NCBI GenBank assembly: GCA_013288625.1
Contig: JABDBN010000003.1
Coordinates: 1 to 64,000, forward strand
DNA: 64,000 nt
Direction: 5' to 3'
Origin: Alphaproteobacteria bacterium
GTDB lineage: Bacteria; Pseudomonadota; Alphaproteobacteria; Rickettsiales; Midichloriaceae
Positions 36,263 to 44,991 of the stretch are shown piece by piece. The position numbers and the translations under genes are program-made. The notes under the pieces are model-generated. The model saw only the letters and a list, made by a program, of their open reading frames with translations. It made no database searches and was not told the DNA's origin. Each line of letters opens with the position of its first letter. Position 1 is the first letter of the stretch.

Positions 36263-39196
36263 ATGTTAGATCAAGGCGCAGGCGGAACGTCGGCTTCTGC
36301 AAGCAGCCAGGCAGCAGGCATCCCGTATAAAGCTGTCTTCATTTGGGGTTCAAACCTAGTGATTCCTGAAGATTTAAGGCAGCAATTTAACCAGAAAGAG
36401 AAAGGATTTTTATTAATAGGTGATGGTACAACACAGTTTGCTGAATTGGATTGTAGTGCCCTTCGAGGCGCTATCAGTGAAAATACAAGAATATATATTT
36501 CAGCTCATGGAGGTTTTAAGGGGGGTAATGTGTACCTTGTAGACCATATGCCTGCAAGTGAACTTCTAAAAAAACTTGCGGTTTATAACCCCACAATGCC
36601 ACTTAATATAGAATTCTATGCTTGCAAATCTGGCACTGCAGCTCCTTTTGTTGCTGAGTTGCCTATAGGATCTGTATTGGTTACCCATGGTGGAGCAGAC
36701 GATGCTACAATGGCTGACTTAAATTTTAAAACTATACGTGGATCCAGTATAGATTTAATAAGTCATACAGATCAAGTGAGAGATTTTACAAGCAGATTTG
36801 CTCTTCATGTGAAGCAAACAGCAACTATCTCAATTAAAAAGCAAGATGGTTCTGTATTTCAATGTACCATACGACCTCCTCGTGGTGTTCTTACTAAATC
36901 AAAAAGAGTAATAGATTATCTTCAAGAAGAGCGGCAAAGGTTTATAGATGCTTATAACCAGGAATTTGCGGTTAAAATTGATCCCAAGGATCCCAAATCT
37001 GTCCCTATAATTACTGAGGAAGATGCCGTCGAATGGCGTAACGACTATTTTCATTATATGCTTAGATCCGATAACGACAAACTCTTGGAAGCGCTTAATA
37101 CTACTCCGGATAAATTTACAAGTTTTGTTAATTGTTTATCGGAAGGCCTTACTCCGCTAATAATTGTAATAGGTTTGAATAAAGTTGAGCAAGTTACTGC
37201 CCTGCTTAAAGTGCCAGGTATTGATATTAATGGTAAAAATAAAAATGGTGTCTCAGCATTATTGTTGGCTGCCTCTATGCAGAATTTTCAGATTATCGAG
37301 CTGCTAAAAGGAGTTGAGGGTATTAACCCTAATATTAAAGATAGTAATGGTTACACCATACTAATGTTAGCAGTACTGAATGCAGAGGTTAAGCTTGTCA
37401 ATGCACTCAATGGCTTTCGAAATATTGACTCTAATGAGAAAAATAGTAAAGGTGACACATTATTAATGCTAGCAGCATCTCGTGAATATACTAGAATTAT
37501 AGAGGAGTTAAAGAACTTTCCAGGTATCGACCCTAATATTAGAGATAGTAGTGGTAACACAGTACTGATGCTAGCAGTAATCAATAGACGTCTTAGGGTC
37601 ATCGAAGCGCTAAAGAACTTTCGAGATATTGACTCTAATGCTAAAGATAGTAATGGAAATACAGCGCTAATGTTGGCAGCTGCCAATAAACATATTAATG
37701 TTATCGAAGCGCTAAAGAACTTTCCAGGTATTGACCCAAATGCAAAGGATAACAATGGTAAAACAGTACTAATGTTAGCCGCTGCCAAAGAGCATATTGA
37801 TGTTTTAAATGCACTGAAGAATTTTCCAGATATTAACCCTAATGCTAAAGATAATGATGGTAAAACAGTACTAATGTTGGCCACAGAAAGCGGAAGTATT
37901 AAGGTTATCGAGGCATTAAAGAACTTTCAAGGTATTGACCCTAATGCTAAAGATAATGAAGGTAACACTGTACTCATGTTGGCAGCAGCTAAGGGAGATA
38001 TCGAGGTTATTAATGCGCTAAAGAGTTTTCCCGGTTTTGTTCCTGAAGCTGAAGACTTGACAGCAGTATTTATATTTGCAGCAGGTAATGGAAGTATTGA
38101 GACGATTAAGGTTATCATGGACTTTCCCGGTTTTGTTCCCACTGCTGAAGTCATGAATAAAGCATTTATGCATGCTGTCCAAAGAGGTAACTCTCGTGCT
38201 ATTAAGGAGTTCAAGAACTTTACAGATATTGCTCCTAGTGCTGAAAACTTAAACGCAGCATTAATATTGGCAGCAGGTAAAGGAGATGCTGAGGTTGTGA
38301 AGAGTATATTGGGTTATCCAGATTTTGTTCCTAATTCTGAGGCAATACGAGCGGCAAAAGACAATAATCATAATAATGTTGGTCTCGAAATACTAATGTG
38401 GGCAGCTGGAAATGGGCATAGTGAAGTAATTAATGTCCTGAAAGAGGGGTTCCCAGGCTTTAACCCCAATGCTACATATATTGACCGTGATAATTTAAGT
38501 AGTTACACAGCATTTGAGTTGGCTGCCAGCAATAATCATTCTAAGGTTATTAAGGCGCTAAAGGAATTTCCAGGCTTTGCTCCAGATGCTTTTAGTAGTT
38601 ACGCAGCATTTGAGTCGGCTGCCAACAATGGTCATTCTGAGGTTATTAAGGCCCTAAAAGACTTTCCAGGCTTTACTCCAGATGCTGATGATTTATCCAA
38701 ATCACTTGTGGCTGCCAGCAGCAATGGTCATGTTGAGGTTATTAAAGCGCTAAAAGACTTTCCAGGTATTGATCCTAATGTTGAGGATGAAAATGGTGAA
38801 ACAGCATTAATATGTGCAGCTAAAAAGGAAGATACTGAAACACTTAAACAATTGCTAAAGTGTTTTCCTGAGATTGAAGTGCCTGAACCTGAAACATTGC
38901 CGTACGGTGTAAGTAGTGAGGCAAAAGATATTTTAGAATCTTTTGAAAATAACCGTGAAAAGTGGTTGCGGGATAATGGAGTTGAAGATGCAGATGAGCA
39001 GACCGTAAAAATCCATGCAAAAGAATCGTTGAAAACTCAGCCTCCTTCGCCCAAAACTCAGCCTTCTTCGCCACGTGCTTCTTATGTCGAATCCTTAGGA
39101 GATAGACCAGCTGTAATTCATACAGTTCCACAATCGCCAACTTCCCATTCAGAAGCTGTAAAAGTGGCCCCAAAGGATCCAGGGCTAGTACACTAA
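36263..39196 (+). CDS. Caspase-like domain plus ankyrin-repeat array protein, putative effector
   Basis: N-terminal 'IYISAHGGFKGGNVYL' (His82) and 'LNIEFYACKSG' (Cys121) homologous to the 24256 ORF; ANK units 'GNTVLMLAAANKHINVIEALKNFPGIDPNAKDNN'. Confidence 0.7.
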   Translation: MLDQGAGGTSASASSQAAGIPYKAVFIWGSNLVIPEDLRQQFNQKEKGFLLIGDGTTQFAELDCSALRGAISENTRIYISAHGGFKGGNVYLVDHMPASELLKKLAVYNPTMPLNIEFYACKSGTAAPFVAELPIGSVLVTHGGADDATMADLNFKTIRGSSIDLISHTDQVRDFTSRFALHVKQTATISIKKQDGSVFQCTIRPPRGVLTKSKRVIDYLQEERQRFIDAYNQEFAVKIDPKDPKSVPIITEEDAVEWRNDYFHYMLRSDNDKLLEALNTTPDKFTSFVNCLSEGLTPLIIVIGLNKVEQVTALLKVPGIDINGKNKNGVSALLLAASMQNFQIIELLKGVEGINPNIKDSNGYTILMLAVLNAEVKLVNALNGFRNIDSNEKNSKGDTLLMLAASREYTRIIEELKNFPGIDPNIRDSSGNTVLMLAVINRRLRVIEALKNFRDIDSNAKDSNGNTALMLAAANKHINVIEALKNFPGIDPNAKDNNGKTVLMLAAAKEHIDVLNALKNFPDINPNAKDNDGKTVLMLATESGSIKVIEALKNFQGIDPNAKDNEGNTVLMLAAAKGDIEVINALKSFPGFVPEAEDLTAVFIFAAGNGSIETIKVIMDFPGFVPTAEVMNKAFMHAVQRGNSRAIKEFKNFTDIAPSAENLNAALILAAGKGDAEVVKSILGYPDFVPNSEAIRAAKDNNHNNVGLEILMWAAGNGHSEVINVLKEGFPGFNPNATYIDRDNLSSYTAFELAASNNHSKVIKALKEFPGFAPDAFSSYAAFESAANNGHSEVIKALKDFPGFTPDADDLSKSLVAASSNGHVEVIKALKDFPGIDPNVEDENGETALICAAKKEDTETLKQLLKCFPEIEVPEPETLPYGVSSEAKDILESFENNREKWLRDNGVEDADEQTVKIHAKESLKTQPPSPKTQPSSPRASYVESLGDRPAVIHTVPQSPTSHSEAVKVAPKDPGLVH
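37247..38062 (+). repeat. Eight in-frame 102-bp ankyrin-coding repeats
   Basis: Unit anchor (GGT/GGA of 'NGxT/A') at 37247, 37349, 37451, 37553, 37655, 37757, 37859, 37961: constant 102-bp spacing. Confidence 0.85.
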
Positions 39197-39285
39197 TTTA
39201 TGATGGAGCGCACAATTGACTTTAACTCTAAGCCTCCCCAACTAAAGCGGTAATTGTGCATTGTCGGTTTTTAAACTCAAGCCCA

Positions 39286-40293
39286 CTACTTGGTTTCTTC
39301 TCTTGACAGACGCTTACTAAACCTATCAAAGTCAGATTCAATCTTTTGGGTTTTATTAAATTCTTCATATTCCTTTAAGGCTTTTTTATCAGCTTCAGTT
39401 TTACTCACTTTGCTTTTGCTAGTAAGTATTTTGTACTCATTAAAACTCAAGAATTTATTAACGCTTTCAGCCATATCGTCCATTTTCATTTGAATGCGCT
39501 TTTCGATGACATTCTCTATATAGTCAAAAAAGCCAGTAATAGTTCGCTCCAGTTTCTTTATTTCATTCTCAGATAAGTAGTTTTTGGCTATGGTGACATC
39601 TGAAGCAAGAACTCTGCCACCAGGTGCATTTTGCCAGGTAGTTAATCCCATATAGGGTAATTTACCATCAGCTTTCTCATAAATTATCTCAGCAGCAGTA
39701 TGACCTGTAATTGCATAATGAAACATATTTTGCACATGTGCGTAAAAGCTTTTGGTAGTTTCTGATCTTGGATCATAATCTATGCTGCATTCAGCGAATA
39801 TATCGGTAATTTGTTGATATATACGGCGCTCACTGGCACGAATTGACCGAACACGTTCTAGTAATTCTTTAAAGTAATCTTTACCAAAAGATTGCTGACT
39901 TTGTTTTAAGCGGGCGTCATCTAACACGAAACCTTTGATTAGGTATTCTTTTAAGACCTGGGTTGCCCATATACGGAATTGGGTCGCGCGTGAAGAATTG
40001 ACCCGATAGCCAACTGAAATGATAGCATCAAGATTATAAAAATTCATGTTATATGATTTTCCATCATTAGCAGTTATTCGAAATTTTCGAATAACTGAAT
40101 CCTCAGATAATTCAGCACTTTTGAAGATTTCTTTAAGATGGTAGTTAATAGTATTTGTTTCAACACAAAACAATTCTCCCATTCTTTTTTGAGTAAGCCA
40201 AATAGTATCATTTTGTAAAAATACTTCTACTTTAATATTACCTTCTGCTGAACTATATAATATAAACTCAGATTGCTTTAATTCTTTGGACAT
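39286..40293 (-). CDS. RhuM-family protein
   Basis: 'VEVFLQNDTIWLTQKRMGELFCVETNTINYHLKEIFKSAEL...YNLDAIISVGYRVNSSRATQFRIWATQVLKEYLIKGFVLDD'. Confidence 0.93.
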   Translation of the reverse strand: MSKELKQSEFILYSSAEGNIKVEVFLQNDTIWLTQKRMGELFCVETNTINYHLKEIFKSAELSEDSVIRKFRITANDGKSYNMNFYNLDAIISVGYRVNSSRATQFRIWATQVLKEYLIKGFVLDDARLKQSQQSFGKDYFKELLERVRSIRASERRIYQQITDIFAECSIDYDPRSETTKSFYAHVQNMFHYAITGHTAAEIIYEKADGKLPYMGLTTWQNAPGGRVLASDVTIAKNYLSENEIKKLERTITGFFDYIENVIEKRIQMKMDDMAESVNKFLSFNEYKILTSKSKVSKTEADKKALKEYEEFNKTQKIESDFDRFSKRLSREETK

Positions 40294-40437
40294 TCTTATG
40301 CTCCATGAGTTTATTTTTTAACAGAATATTATTTTTGAATACTTGATACAACCTTTATTCAAAGTCAGGTGCAGCTTTCTTCAAAATCTCTCCATTCTCT
40401 ACCATAAGGGTTTGAAATTTATAAATAATAGGGCGGA

Positions 40438-41703
40438 TTATTCCCCATTTAAAGCAGCAACCATACAATTTTGGTCTTCATGAGCAAACTCATTGCTTCT
40501 AAAATAAAACCAATCCTTTGAAGTTTCATTATGAGGGCATACCCAAATATAACCGAGCCCTTCAATTTCAGGCATATGCCTTGAATCTGATAAGCTCATA
40601 AAGCAGTCTCCAGCTATTTCGGTAATAAGTCCCATGTGCCCACCTGCTGCATTTTTATGTCTTGAAACAAAAATGTCACCTGATGACACATTGGTTTGCA
40701 GCTCACCGTCGCAAATAGGATTCAGTACTTCTAGGACCGAGAGACAGAAAGGGTCGTTTGTACACATGGACTCAGGGTAATCCGAAGAACAAGTGGCAGG
40801 ATATGCAATATGCATGAAATAAGTGGTAAACTGATGAGAGGCGTTTGCCCATTGGCTGAGAATAGAAGAGCAGTCTTGAGATGCATAAACCTTATCCGCA
40901 TATCTTAGATCGCTTCTTGAACCACCCAATTGATACCCTAAGTTGGGAACTAATAATTCACCTTGCTCAGGGCTATACTCATCTTTATAAAAATAGAACC
41001 ATGAAGCAAGCCGTGGATCAATCTCAGTGATGTTGAAACCATGAGGCAAAGCAGTAGTTTGAATCACAGGGCTGGTTGATATATTGTAAATATCATCCTC
41101 TACTAAAGTTGGCACATCATTTATATTGGTTATCGCTTTCAAAGCTCTCAATATAGCTAGACTGGCAGTTTGAATAAAGTTTGGCTGAGATGTTCCTTTT
41201 ATATCACCAAACGCACCTCCACCAAGCATCACTGGGATATCAGGATCCATTTTGAAGGTCTCATTTAATGGCTTTAGAGATATGTCTGTAAAGCGGTTGT
41301 GCGTCATGTTTAGAGCACCTTCAAATGTTATAGCATTTTTATTTGTTGAAAGCGGGAGTATTGAATTAAACTCATAGTGCTCAGAAATATAAGCCATCAA
41401 GCCCTTTTGCAAAGTTATATCATCATTAATTATAGATTCTGTTGCGATACGCAACTCATCTATATTTGCAGCTGTATAATTAGCCTTAAGAACCTGCATT
41501 ACCACTAGCTCATTGAGCTTAGGTATCTGATGCCCGAATGTCTCTAGCCTTCTTGCGGTCTCTTGTGTTTTTGCAGTAGCAGCTAACCTATGCATAAATC
41601 CTCTGTATGGAAATAAATTTTTGAGGAATTGTAACATTTTTAATGGCTTATGTCTATTTCTTCTATCTGTGAAGTTCGCAAGTAATGCCTTTGCATCAAA
41701 CAA
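40438..41703 (-). CDS. Hypothetical protein with NlpC/P60-like C-terminal domain
   Basis: 'ASQDCSSILSQWA' candidate Cys nucleophile and 'SGDIFVSRHKNAAGGHMGLITE' candidate His, in NlpC/P60 order. Confidence 0.5.
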   Translation of the reverse strand: MFDAKALLANFTDRRNRHKPLKMLQFLKNLFPYRGFMHRLAATAKTQETARRLETFGHQIPKLNELVVMQVLKANYTAANIDELRIATESIINDDITLQKGLMAYISEHYEFNSILPLSTNKNAITFEGALNMTHNRFTDISLKPLNETFKMDPDIPVMLGGGAFGDIKGTSQPNFIQTASLAILRALKAITNINDVPTLVEDDIYNISTSPVIQTTALPHGFNITEIDPRLASWFYFYKDEYSPEQGELLVPNLGYQLGGSRSDLRYADKVYASQDCSSILSQWANASHQFTTYFMHIAYPATCSSDYPESMCTNDPFCLSVLEVLNPICDGELQTNVSSGDIFVSRHKNAAGGHMGLITEIAGDCFMSLSDSRHMPEIEGLGYIWVCPHNETSKDWFYFRSNEFAHEDQNCMVAALNGE

Positions 41704-41748
41704 ATAATTCGCTATTATCCGTTAATAAGATCAAATAGTGGTTTAATT

Positions 41749-42531
41749 ATGCCTGTTATCTGTACCTGGAATGTGAACTCAATTAAAGCCCGGCTTGGGC
41801 ATCTTGAAAAGGTCGTGAATGAGACTAAGCCAGATGTGGTTTTGCTCCAGGAATTAAAGTGCGTGGCCGATCAGTTTCCTTATGAAGCTATAGAAAATAT
41901 GGGCTATAACATAGCAGTTTCCGCACAGAAATCTTATAATGGAGTGGCAATTCTCAGCAAATCTCCTATCGAAGATGTCAGGAAGGTTTTGCCAGGGGAT
42001 AGAGAAGATGAGCAAGCAAGATATATTGAAGGCTTTACCAATATCGATGGGTATGGGCTTAGGGTAGCGTCAGTCTATGTGCCTAACGGTCAGGAAGTAG
42101 GCAGCGATAAATTCACCTATAAACTGAGTTTTTTTAAACGCTTGCATGGCCATATCAAAGACTTGCTTAGCTATAATGAAGCCATGGTTCTTGGGGGGGA
42201 CTATAACGTAGCCCCGGAAGAGATCGATGTATATAACCCTAAAAGCCTTGATGGTACTGTATGCTTCCATCCTGAGGAGCGTAAATGGATCCGCACTATA
42301 GTAAACTCAGGTGTTTATGATGCTTATAGGTTGATGCACCCGAATAAGCAGGAGTTTAGCTGGTGGGATTACCGCACTTCCGGCTGGCAGAATAATCGCG
42401 GCATGCGAATAGACCATCTCCTTATCTCTCCGGAATCTGCTGACAAATTGAAAAATGTTTGGATTGATAATAAATCGCGCGGCTGGGAAAAAGCATCTGA
42501 CCACGCGCCGGTCTTTCTCTCGCTGGAGTAA
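41749..42531 (+). CDS. xth: Exodeoxyribonuclease III
   Basis: 'TWNVNSIKARLGHLEKVVNETKPDVVLLQELKC', 'GGDYNVAPEEIDVYNP', 'RIDHLLISP', 'ASDHAPVFLSL'. Confidence 0.95.
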   Translation: MPVICTWNVNSIKARLGHLEKVVNETKPDVVLLQELKCVADQFPYEAIENMGYNIAVSAQKSYNGVAILSKSPIEDVRKVLPGDREDEQARYIEGFTNIDGYGLRVASVYVPNGQEVGSDKFTYKLSFFKRLHGHIKDLLSYNEAMVLGGDYNVAPEEIDVYNPKSLDGTVCFHPEERKWIRTIVNSGVYDAYRLMHPNKQEFSWWDYRTSGWQNNRGMRIDHLLISPESADKLKNVWIDNKSRGWEKASDHAPVFLSLE

Positions 42532-42596
42532 AGTGTTGTTTATAATCCTGTGATATTATATAGTATTCTCATTAGTAAGTATGAAATCATAAGGTC

Positions 42597-43682
42597 ATGT
42601 CGCTCGAAGCAAAACTAGATAAGATAATCTCGCGTTATGAGGTGCTCGGTCAAAAGATGATGGATCCTTCTTCTATGCCTTCGCAGGAATATGTAAAAGT
42701 ATCCAAGGAACGTTCTGACCTAGAAGAAATAGTCGAGCTTGCACACGCGTATAAGCATACAAATAATAACCTTCAAGAATCCAAGCAACTTTTAAAAGAC
42801 CCGGCATTGGATGCGGAATTTAAAGAAGTAGTTGAACAGGAAATTGTCTCGGCTACCAAAACACTTGCTGAGCTTGATGCCAAAATTAAAATTGAGCTCT
42901 TGCCTAAGGATGAGGCGGATCGTAAAAACGCCATTCTGGAAGTGCGCGCTGGTACCGGTGGTGAAGAAGCGGCCCTGTTTGCGGCGGTTCTTTTTCGGAT
43001 GTACCAGAGGTATGCAGAAGCGCATGGCTGGAAATTTGAAGTGCTATCGATTTCCGCAACCGGGCTGGATGGAGTTAAGGAAGCAACTGCGGTGATTTCA
43101 GGTAAAGATGTGTTTGCTAGGCTCAAATTTGAATCGGGAGTGCATAGGGTTCAACGCGTTCCTGAAACTGAGTCAAGCGGTCGTATCCATACTTCGGCGG
43201 CAACGGTTGCTGTGCTGCCAGAGGTTGAGGATATCGATATCCAAATCAATGATTCCGATATCCGTATAGATGTATTTCGCGCGAGTGGAGCAGGTGGACA
43301 ACACGTTAATACGACAGATAGTGCTGTGCGCATCACCCATATACCTACGGGGATTGTTGTTTCACAGCAGGATGAAAAATCCCAACATAAAAATAAAGCC
43401 AAAGCGCTTAAGATCCTGCGCTCTCGCGTCTATGAGGCCGAACGCATAAAGCGTGAGACTGAACTTTCGCAAATGCGTAAAGGGCAGGTGGGAAGCGGAG
43501 ATCGTTCAGAGCGCATCAGAACTTATAACTATCCCCAAAGTCGGATTACTGATCACCGCATCAACATGACGCTGTACAATCTCACCGGTATTATTAGCGA
43601 AGGCAAGCTTGATGAATTCATCGATGCGCTCCACGAGCAGGATCAGGCTAACAAACTCGCCATGCATACTAGCGAGGACTAA
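42597..43682 (+). CDS. prfA: Peptide chain release factor 1
   Basis: '[22 protein letters not shown]', GGQ '[28 protein letters not shown]'. Confidence 0.97.
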   Translation: MSLEAKLDKIISRYEVLGQKMMDPSSMPSQEYVKVSKERSDLEEIVELAHAYKHTNNNLQESKQLLKDPALDAEFKEVVEQEIVSATKTLAELDAKIKIELLPKDEADRKNAILEVRAGTGGEEAALFAAVLFRMYQRYAEAHGWKFEVLSISATGLDGVKEATAVISGKDVFARLKFESGVHRVQRVPETESSGRIHTSAATVAVLPEVEDIDIQINDSDIRIDVFRASGAGGQHVNTTDSAVRITHIPTGIVVSQQDEKSQHKNKAKALKILRSRVYEAERIKRETELSQMRKGQVGSGDRSERIRTYNYPQSRITDHRINMTLYNLTGIISEGKLDEFIDALHEQDQANKLAMHTSED

Positions 43683-44478
43683 TCTTCTTACATACCAGAG
43701 CACGCTTATGGCCGGCTAAATCCTTAGCGATTTCAACTACTTCGATATTATTAGCACTGAAAATATTAGTTACATCATCAGCCTGCTTCGCCCCCACTTC
43801 AAAGATAGCTAATGAGTTGCTATGCATAAAATTACCTAAGCCTGCGGCGATCTGCGCATAAGCAGCCAATCCGTTGTTCTCGGCAAACAAGGCAATATGG
43901 GGCTCGTAATTAACCACTTCCGCAGCAAGGGTTTCATCAACTCCAATATAAGGGGGATTGCTCACAATGAGATCAAAAGTTCGTGCAGGTAGGCCATCAA
44001 ACCAGCTTCCCTGCAGCAGCTCTAAACGTGAAGATACCTGATGGCGCTCAGCATTTTCTTTGGCCAGTGCTAACGCCAGAGAACTGATATCAACTGCGAT
44101 TGCCGTAGCCTGCTTGAACTCCTTAAGCAAGCTTATAGCAATGCACCCTGAGCCCGTACCTAGATCTAGTATGCTTATGTGAGCTTCCTTGTCAGGGAGG
44201 CACTTACAGCTGAGTTCTATTATTAGCTCGGTTTCCGGTCTGGGAATAAGCACTGAGCTATTAACTTTGAAGTCCAAGCCCCAGAATTCTTTTTCGCCTA
44301 ATATCTGCGCAATCGGCTCAAGCTGTTCCCGCCTTCTTATATAATCATCAAATTTGTCACGCGTGTTTAGAGTGATTATCGGTGAGGTTGTGAAGAGCTT
44401 GAATCGCTCAATGCCCAGCGCATGAGCTAATAATAGCTCGGCGTCAAGTGCGGCGGTTGCAATGTTCCGAGCTTCCAA
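43669..44478 (-). CDS. prmC: Release factor glutamine N5-methyltransferase
   Basis: '[13 protein letters not shown]', '[15 protein letters not shown]', '[15 protein letters not shown]', '[10 protein letters not shown]'; listed start is TTG and homologous-looking coding extends further upstream. Confidence 0.94.
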   Translation of the reverse strand: MEARNIATAALDAELLLAHALGIERFKLFTTSPIITLNTRDKFDDYIRRREQLEPIAQILGEKEFWGLDFKVNSSVLIPRPETELIIELSCKCLPDKEAHISILDLGTGSGCIAISLLKEFKQATAIAVDISSLALALAKENAERHQVSSRLELLQGSWFDGLPARTFDLIVSNPPYIGVDETLAAEVVNYEPHIALFAENNGLAAYAQIAAGLGNFMHSNSLAIFEVGAKQADDVTNIFSANNIEVVEIAKDLAGHKRALVCKKISPR

Positions 44479-44637
44479 TCGATCAGTCGCTGTTTTTAAT
44501 AATTCTCTAATTGTAGCCCTTCATTGCTATTAATCTACTTAATCTAGGAGATTTTTTGTTATTTCACTAGCATCAATCACAACTTAGTCCTTGCCAATGG
44601 TGAAAAAATTGAGTAAACATTACCCATACCATTTTTC

Positions 44638-44712
44638 GCCGCCGTAGCACAGTGGTAGTGCACTTCATTGGTAATGAAGAGGTCGTAAGTTCGATTCTTA
44701 CCGGCGGCACCA
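44638..44712 (+). tRNA. tRNA-Thr (GGT), CCA encoded
   Basis: gccgccg...cggcggc acceptor stem; anticodon stem-loop cttca-ttGGTaa-tgaag; gtaagttcgattcttac T-arm. Confidence 0.94.
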
Positions 44713-44814
44713 TCCGTCTTCGCTAATTTTGCTGAAGGCAAAATTTAGCTACGACGAGATTTATCTTGGCGTAGCGTGCGAAACGTGCCTCGCCGAAGCC
44801 TTGGCATAGGCGGG
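44710..44814. repeat. Palindromic element, copy 2, starting at the tRNA-Thr CCA
   Basis: Near-identical to 24000-24106; homology starts at the CCA triplet. Confidence 0.85.
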
Positions 44815-44975
44815 CTGACGCCAGTTTATGCTCTCACATTAGGCTTTTAGTCTATTATTTTCATGTTTACGAAGCCTTGGCGAAGGCGGACTGGTTAAGC
44901 TTCTAGGTGGCTTACAAAAGTCAAGACAACCGAAACGATTAGGCGAAGGAGTGTCGCCCGAAGCTTTAGCGGAAG
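44813..44975. repeat. tRNA-trailing repeat region shared with the tRNA-Asn locus
   Basis: ggctgacgccagtttatgctctcacattaggcttttagtctatt, gaagccttggcgaaggcggact and aaccgaaacgattaggcgaaggagtgtc parallel 33447-33540. Confidence 0.65.
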
Positions 44976-44991
44976 GGAATGCAAGTTTATT

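Noticed and set aside
37351-37884. 177-aa minus-strand ORF in the ankyrin array
   Set aside because: Shadow ORF created by the 102-bp in-frame repeats; 'ANISTVLPLLSLAL' is the reverse-strand reading of the ANK unit.
39286-40293. RhuM gene considered as part of a toxin-antitoxin or phage-defence module
   Set aside because: No adjacent partner gene or restriction/toxin component recognised; family assignment alone does not support a system call.
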